Assembly (NCBI GenBank): GCA_034440635.1
Contig: JAOTON010001526.1
Coordinates: 4,101,001-4,165,000 of the forward strand
DNA: 64,000 bases
Direction of reading: 5' to 3'
From: Lepas anatifera
Lineage: Eukaryota; Arthropoda; Thecostraca; Lepadidae
Shown here: in pieces, positions 58,312 through 64,000 of the stretch
How the letters are laid out: each line of letters starts with the position of its first letter
Numbering within the stretch: position 1 is the first letter of the stretch
Made by a program: the position numbers and the translations under genes
The notes under the pieces: generated by a model
Databases searched by the model: none
Told to the model about the DNA's origin: nothing
The model's input: the letters and a program-made list of their open reading frames with translations, nothing else

Positions 58312-59573
58312 TGGTTTCGTAACAACTTCACTCCAATTATCAATCACGAGTTCGAACGGTTCTTTTATCCTAAGATTAGTGTGTTCAGTTTCGAATTAGA
58401 ATATATAGTCCTTCTTATAAGTTGATAAGGTGTTCACTGGCCTGTCCCCTCAAATCCAGAATTTTAAAAAAACACTGAAGATTATATATTCGGGCACAGC
58501 ATTTCATCAGAATCATGTAGCAAATATCAAAAATTATCAGTCATAGTGTAACCAGACCTTGAATTGAGCTTCACACAAATGCCTTTTAGAATGAATTGTT
58601 AAAAAAACGGATGTTGTGAAAACAATAATCTTGGTACCTCTAACCTAAGAGTAATACCGACAATACAACAAAACTAGACCAGTATTTGTGTGACAGACTT
58701 TTCAATTACTTCAGCCAAACACTAGCTTTTCATTAATAATGAAACAATTTGCTGAAGTATCTTAATCGGTTATTTGTATATTTCTGTTCTCATTATTTTT
58801 TTAGTTGGCCACAGCTAAAATGCTAACAATAACTACTTATTTAGCACTAGTTCAAGTGTTATTAGATCGGTGTAACGACTGCAAACTTTCCCCTTTAATT
58901 CAGCCTGATGCTGTATTTTACTATAAATGCCTCGCTCGAATTATTTAATTAAGGCTGTACTTAGTGGTCAGGGTCAACTTATCCCTAGACTCAATCCATT
59001 GCATAATATTAGTTAATATGGTTTATAACTGATAAGCCCTTTTCCCCAGCCTGTACATCTGGCCCAACGTTAAGCGTCGAATGAGTATACGTCTGGATGC
59101 AAAAAAGCATTATCAATTTGTATTATGCTTATTCAAAAACATTCCCCGCGCCGTTTTCTCGCCCTGCGTCCGTCGAGTCTCTGCCCGCCGTCTGACTGGT
59201 TTCCTCCTCGATTACCCTTCCTGGCTACCCGTCTCCCCCTCTGTCCAGAATCTAGTTTCCGCTGAGCTGAGTGTCAGTGTCGGCGTCCGCGGACCATGGG
59301 GCCTGATGGCGCCCCGTTGCTGAATGGTTGTCGCTGCCTGTGTCCGCTGCTGGTGTGAAGACAACTCCGTTTTTATTGTCTTTTGATTTTTAACCTTAGT
59401 GTGATGTTTACGTAATAAACCCCGGCCTGCGACCTAGACTAACGCCCCACCGGCGCAGGAGAGCCGCATGACAATGTGCTGAAAGCAAACCATATTTCGT
59501 TCTTAATGTTTCTTTTCATAAGCCTGTAAGTCAGTTTTATCATTCCTTTCTTTGAAATAACCAATAAAGAGTA
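58312..59573. other. Unassigned sequence with a GC-rich patch
   Basis: Mostly AT-rich. Positions 59150-59350 and 59425-59480 are GC-rich. The latter block (cggcctgcgacc...ccggcgcaggaga...gacaatgt) is repeated with changes near 60748-60803. No gene was recognised. Confidence 0.4.
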
Positions 59574-59646
59574 CGTGGTCACTCCCGGATTCGAACCGGG
59601 CAAACCTGATCAAGACACAGGGCCTCTAACCACCAGACCACCGTGG
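59574..59646 (-). ncRNA. tRNA-like sequence, probably a SINE head or tRNA pseudogene
   Basis: The minus strand contains TGGTCTGGTGGTTAGAGG (A-box-like) and GGTTCGAATCC (B box) with correct spacing, a perfect T stem (CCCGG/CCGGG) and a D arm like tRNA-Glu/Asp. The anticodon stem has one mismatch, with CTT at the anticodon position. With the arms placed normally the acceptor stem does not pair, so a working tRNA is unlikely. Confidence 0.5.
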
Positions 59647-61144
59647 CACACTACGCACCCTCCCACTAGCTGAACACCTGTGACCCGTCAGGTCACTGGA
59701 CAGTACCACGCAGCCGAATATGCCGGGACGCTGGCCCCGGGTCCTGTCTTTGTCCCGAAAAGGCACAACATAGAGGTGCTTCTAGAAGACGAACCAAACA
59801 TTCTTTTGGGCTGAAATTACTTGTATCGTCGAGCTAGGATCCTAAGCTAGCTTCATGTCAAATTTCATCCACTTCCATACATTTTAAAGACTTGAAACAA
59901 TGGTGAGAAGCAAAGGTGGTCCGAGAAATTTAGCAACTTGTAATACATTTTTGACTAATTACTCGAAAGCCATTCGAGATAGGTGGGTAGTATAAGTGAG
60001 CGAAATGACCGCAAGTAACTTTCCTATTCAGCCATGTCAGTTCTGAGTTTATGAGTGACATGAGCTTGGAACCAGGAAGATGCAAATAACAAGTTTTTTT
60101 CCTCAATTTCTATTTATGCCTATAAAACAAAGAATTTCACATTCACAATTTCCATCTCCAGATATTATCAGGCGGAAGCAATGTTCTTTCATTATTTGAA
60201 ATGAAAACTCAAATCGGTCAATTAGATAGCGAGAAATTACCGTTGCAATGAAATGAACCAAAATTCAGTCTTCCGGAAGAAATGTAAAAAGTGGGTCAAA
60301 ATTTTACGTTTTACACTTAAAACTATGCCTAAGCACAACAAAATGTGCCTAGCTACCCCTAGGTAACTGCCTTTCAGCTAACTGAGGCATGCCTGATGAC
60401 ATTTCGAGCGCACAAGTCGGCCATCAACTTTTAGCAGGTGTTTTGCTCGCGTGAGAAATGCCGCGTTTTCGCGCAATAAATATTGTCCGATCAGATCAAT
60501 TCGCTTTCCCTAGCTGGCCCTTGTTATCTTCCAAAAAGGACATAGGTTTCAAGTTCGTAGGTTAAGAAGTAAAAGTTAGAAAAATATAAAACAGAAAAAA
60601 ATTTGAGCAAAAATTTCTCAAAAACTATTTTGGATTTCGACTCGGGGCTTCAGTTTGGGTGTCTGGAGCAGAAGGGCTATCACCCTACAAAATTCCAGAG
60701 CTCTGACATCAATTCTCAGGACTGACAGACGCCAACAACAACAACAACCTCGGCCTGCGGCCTCGGCAGGTGCCGCTCCGGCGCAGGAGAAGCCGGTGAC
60801 AATGTACGTTAGCCAAACAGTTCGATTGACAGGCGAGTGTTTTCAGCAGTTTGATACTTATAACAACGCAATGTTTGAGTTTTAGGTTTTGTGTTCTCAT
60901 TATGGCTCCATTCAATCCCCTGTCTAGGCCCATGTTTTCCTAAATTAGCATGTCTCTGCATTCTGCACCACGCTTGCCCTCTGTTCATGTCATCAAATAA
61001 ATAAACACACGCATAATGTTTGTTTTGTTAAGCAAAGACTGGGCATGACGAGAAGAAAGGAGATACAATATAAAATATGATGGGTTTTCCGACGGTATTT
61101 CACCTATACCTGCAGATTTTCACCCAATTCAGCCTATTTGTTAC
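59647..61144. other. Unassigned sequence, possible short exon at about 60732-60799
   Basis: Mostly AT-rich. A GC-rich 70-bp block near 60732-60799 has a CAG before it and GTGACA after it and can read QQQQQPRPAASAGAAPAQEK. It is weak evidence for an exon. It resembles the block at 59425. Confidence 0.35.
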
Positions 61145-64000
61145 CGAGTTATGCCCCAGCTCGAGACCTCAGCCCCACCACCGAACTGATGTCCTGGATC
61201 CACCTATGCTCGAGCTCCTTACCCCACCCCCTTACATATGTCCTGGATCTGCCTATGCTCGAACTCCGTAGCCCCACCTCTATACTGCCCTGGATCCGCC
61301 TATGCTTGAACTCCTTAGCCTCTACCCCTACTGATGTCCTAGATCCGCCTATGCTCGAGCTCCCGAGCCCCACCCACATACTGATGTCCTGAATCCGCTT
61401 ATGCTCGAACTCCTTAGCCCCACCCCCGTACTGATGTCCTGAATCCGCTTATGTTTTAACTCTTTAGCCCCTACCTGTTTTAACTCTTAAGCCCCTTGAT
61501 GTCCTGAATCCGCTTATGCTCGAGCTCCTTAGCCCCACCCCCGTACTGATGTCTTTCATCCACCTATACTCGAGCCCCTTAGCCCCAGCCCCGTACTGAT
61601 GTCCTGGATCCGCCTCTGCTCGAGCTCCTTAGCCCGACACCCATACTGATGTCATGGATCCGCCTATGCTCGAGCTCCTTAGCCCCACCTCCGTACAGAT
61701 GTCCTGGATCCGCCTATGCTGGATCTCCTTAGCCCCATCCCCGTACCGATATGCTGGATCCGCCTATGCTCAAACTCCTTAGCCTCTAACCCCGTACTGA
61801 TATCCTGGCTCCGCTTATGCTCGAGCTCCTTAGCCCCACCCCCGTACTGATGTCCTGGATCCGCCTATGCTCGAACTCTTCAGCCCCTACCCCTGTGCTG
61901 ATGTCCTGGATCCGCTTATGCTTGAGCTCCTTAGCCCCACCTCTGTACTGATGTCCTTTATCCGCCTATACTCGAACCCCTTAGCCCCACCCCCGTACTG
62001 ATGCCCTGGATCCGCCTCTGCTCGAGCTCCTTAGCCCCACACGCATACTGATGTCCTGGATCCGCCTATGCTCCAGCTCTTCAGCCCCACCCCCGTACAG
62101 ATGTCCTGGATCTGCCTATGCTCGAACTTCTTAGCCCCACCTCCGTACTGATGTCCTGGATCCGCCGATGCTCGAACTCCTTAGCCCCTACCTCCCTACT
62201 GATGTCCTGGATCCGGCTATGCTCGAGCTCCTTACCCCATCTTCTTACTGATGTCCTGGATCCGCCTATGCTCGAACTCCGTAGCCCCTACCCCCCCTTC
62301 CACTGATGTCCTGGATCCGCCTATGCTCGAGCTCCTTACCCCACCCCCTTACTGATGTCCTGGATCCGCCTATGCTCGAACTCCGTAGCCCCACCTCTGT
62401 ACTGCCCTGGATCCACCTATGCTCGAACTACTTAGCCCCACCCCCCTACTGATGCCCTGGATCCGACTATGCTCGAGCTCCCGAGCCCCACCCCCGTACT
62501 GATCAGCTGAATCCGTTTATGCTCGAGCTTCTTAGCCCCACCCCCGTATTGATGTCCTGGATCCGCCTATGCTCGAACTCTTTAGCCCCTACCCACGTAC
62601 TGATATCCTTGCTCCGCTATGCTCGAGCTCCTTAGCCCCACCCCCGTACAGATGTCCTGGATCTGCCTATGCTCGAACTTCTTAGCCCCACCTCCGTACT
62701 GATGTCCTGGATCCGGCTATGCTCGAGCTCCTTACCCCACCTTCTTACTGATGTCCTGGATCCGCCTATGCTCGAACTCCGTAGCCCCTACCCCCCTTCC
62801 ACTGATGTCCTGGATCCGCCTATGCTCGAGCTCCTTACCCCACCCCTTACTGATGTCCTGGATCCGCCGATGCTCGAACTCCTTAGCCCCTACCTCCCTA
62901 CTGATGTCCTGGATCCGGCTATGCTCGAGCTCCTTACCCCACCTTCTTACTGATGTCCTGGATCCGCCTATGCTCGAACTCTTCAGCCCCTACCCCTGTG
63001 CTGATGTCCTGGATCCGCTTATGCTTGAGCTCCTTAGCCCCACCTCTGTACTGATGTCCTTTATCCGCCTATACTCGAACCCCTTAGCCCCACCTCCGTA
63101 CTGCCCTGGATTCGCCTATACTCGAACTCTTTAGCCCCTACCACCCTACTCATGTCCTGGATCCGCCTATGCTGGAACGCCCGAGCCCTACCACCGTACT
63201 GATGTCCTGGATCCGCCTATGCTCGAGCTCCTTAGCCCCACCCCCGTACTGAGGCCTGGATCCGCCTTTGCTGGAGCTCCTTAGCCCCACCCCCGTACTG
63301 ATGTCCTGGATCTGCCTATGCTCGAACTTCTTAGCCCCACCTCCGTACTGATGTCCTGGATCTGCATATGCTCGAACTCCTTAGCCCCTACCCCCTACTG
63401 ATGTCCTGGATCCGCCTATGCTCGAGCTCCTTACCCCACCTTCTTCCTGATGTCCTGGATCCGCCGATGTTGAAACTCCGTAGGCCCTACCCCCTCCCCA
63501 CTGATGTCCTGGATCCGCCTATTCTCGAGCTCCTTACCCCACCCCCTTACTGATGTCCTGAATCCGCCTGTGCTCGAACTCTGTAGCCCCACCTCTGTAC
63601 TGCCCTGGATCTGCCTATGCTCGAACTACTTAGCCCCCACCCCATACTGATGTCCTGGATCCGACTATGCTCGAGCTCCCGAGCCCCACCCCCGTACTGA
63701 TCAGCTGAATCCGCTTATGCTCGAGCTTCTTAGCCCCACCCCCATACTGATGTCCTGGATCCGCCTATGCTCGAACTCTTTAGCCCCTATCCACGTGCTG
63801 ATGTCCTGGATCCGCTTATGCTCGAGCTCCTTAGCCTCACCCCTGTACTGATATCCTTGATCCGCCTATACTCAAACCCTTTAGCCCCACCGCCGTACTG
63901 ATGTCCTGGATCAGCCTATGCTCGAGCTCCTTATCTCCACCCCCGTACAGATGTCCTAGATCCGCCTATGCTCGATCTCCTTAGCCCCATCCCCGTACTA
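61145..64000 (+). repeat. 50-bp satellite array, continues past the window
   Basis: More than 50 imperfect copies of a 50-bp unit (a typical one contains GTCCTGGATCCGCCTATG, then CTCGAGCTCCTTAGCCCC, then an ACCCCCGTACTGAT-type end). Variation is mostly substitutions and small indels. Larger segments recur as blocks (for example around 62100-62330 and 62660-62830), suggesting higher-order duplication. The ORFs in it are periodic read-through of the repeat. The array reaches base 64000. Confidence 0.95.

Noticed and set aside
59574..59646. Functional tRNA gene
   Set aside because: A and B boxes and the T arm are good, but the acceptor stem does not pair in the normal layout.
61138..63553. Plus-strand Leu/Pro/Ser repeat ORFs
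   Set aside because: Read-through of the 50-bp satellite; frames are broken irregularly by indels.
61145..64000. CRISPR array
   Set aside because: Units are directly contiguous with no unique spacers, and the context is clearly eukaryotic; the same holds for the other tandem arrays.

Overview
The window is nuclear DNA of a metazoan. Coding exons are GC-rich with strong codon bias, are split by GT-AG introns and sit in AT-richer, transposon-packed DNA. The protein families present and a jockey/I-type RNase H relic suggest an invertebrate, perhaps an arthropod such as a crustacean. That placement is inference; nothing in the sequence fixes the species.

Four conserved genes are recognisable. 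The 3' exons of a cyclin-L gene (1-3475, +) encode the C-terminal RS domain of a splicing-associated cyclin. A secreted DNA/RNA non-specific endonuclease of the ENDOD1 type (5421-12248, +, three exons, 777 residues) carries a long C-terminal extension. GPKOW, a G-patch/KOW spliceosomal protein, is a single-exon gene (13754-15154, -). IWS1, the Spt6-associated elongation factor, has six recognised exons spread over about 14.4 kb (37324-51712, -) and an N-terminal arginine/serine repeat region. Cyclin-L, GPKOW and IWS1 all act in transcription and pre-mRNA processing, but they are on different strands and nothing indicates co-regulation.

Most of the remaining sequence is repetitive. Elements with terminal inverted repeats (TIRs) and target-site duplications (TSDs) that can be read directly include: hAT-type elements with 8-bp TSDs (9381, 12370, 30805, 34220 and a 4.9-kb transposase-bearing copy at 41007-45887); TTAA-site MITEs (21189, 23257, 25707, 39580, 48546); a 2.4-kb fold-back element with a 4-bp TSD (6924-9347) and a partial relative at 54332-55755; a GGGCCC-ended element (57028-58311); and a tRNA-derived SINE (12995-13200). 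Tandem arrays include a 52-bp minisatellite inside a cyclin-L intron (1442-3250), a composite GCGCCCC-rich array (18600-19880), a diverged array of about 350-bp units (30480-35130) and a 50-bp satellite filling the last 2.9 kb (61145-64000, running off the window).

Three patterns stand out. Several MITE families are loaded with AGGTCA hexamers, the nuclear-receptor half-site. The 9-kb intron of IWS1 holds a large inverted repeat whose intact arm preserves the pre-insertion state of both transposons nested in the other arm. The 50-bp satellite at the right edge contains the terminal inverted repeat of a local hAT MITE in its units. All coordinates and counts were read by eye, with no alignment or database search.
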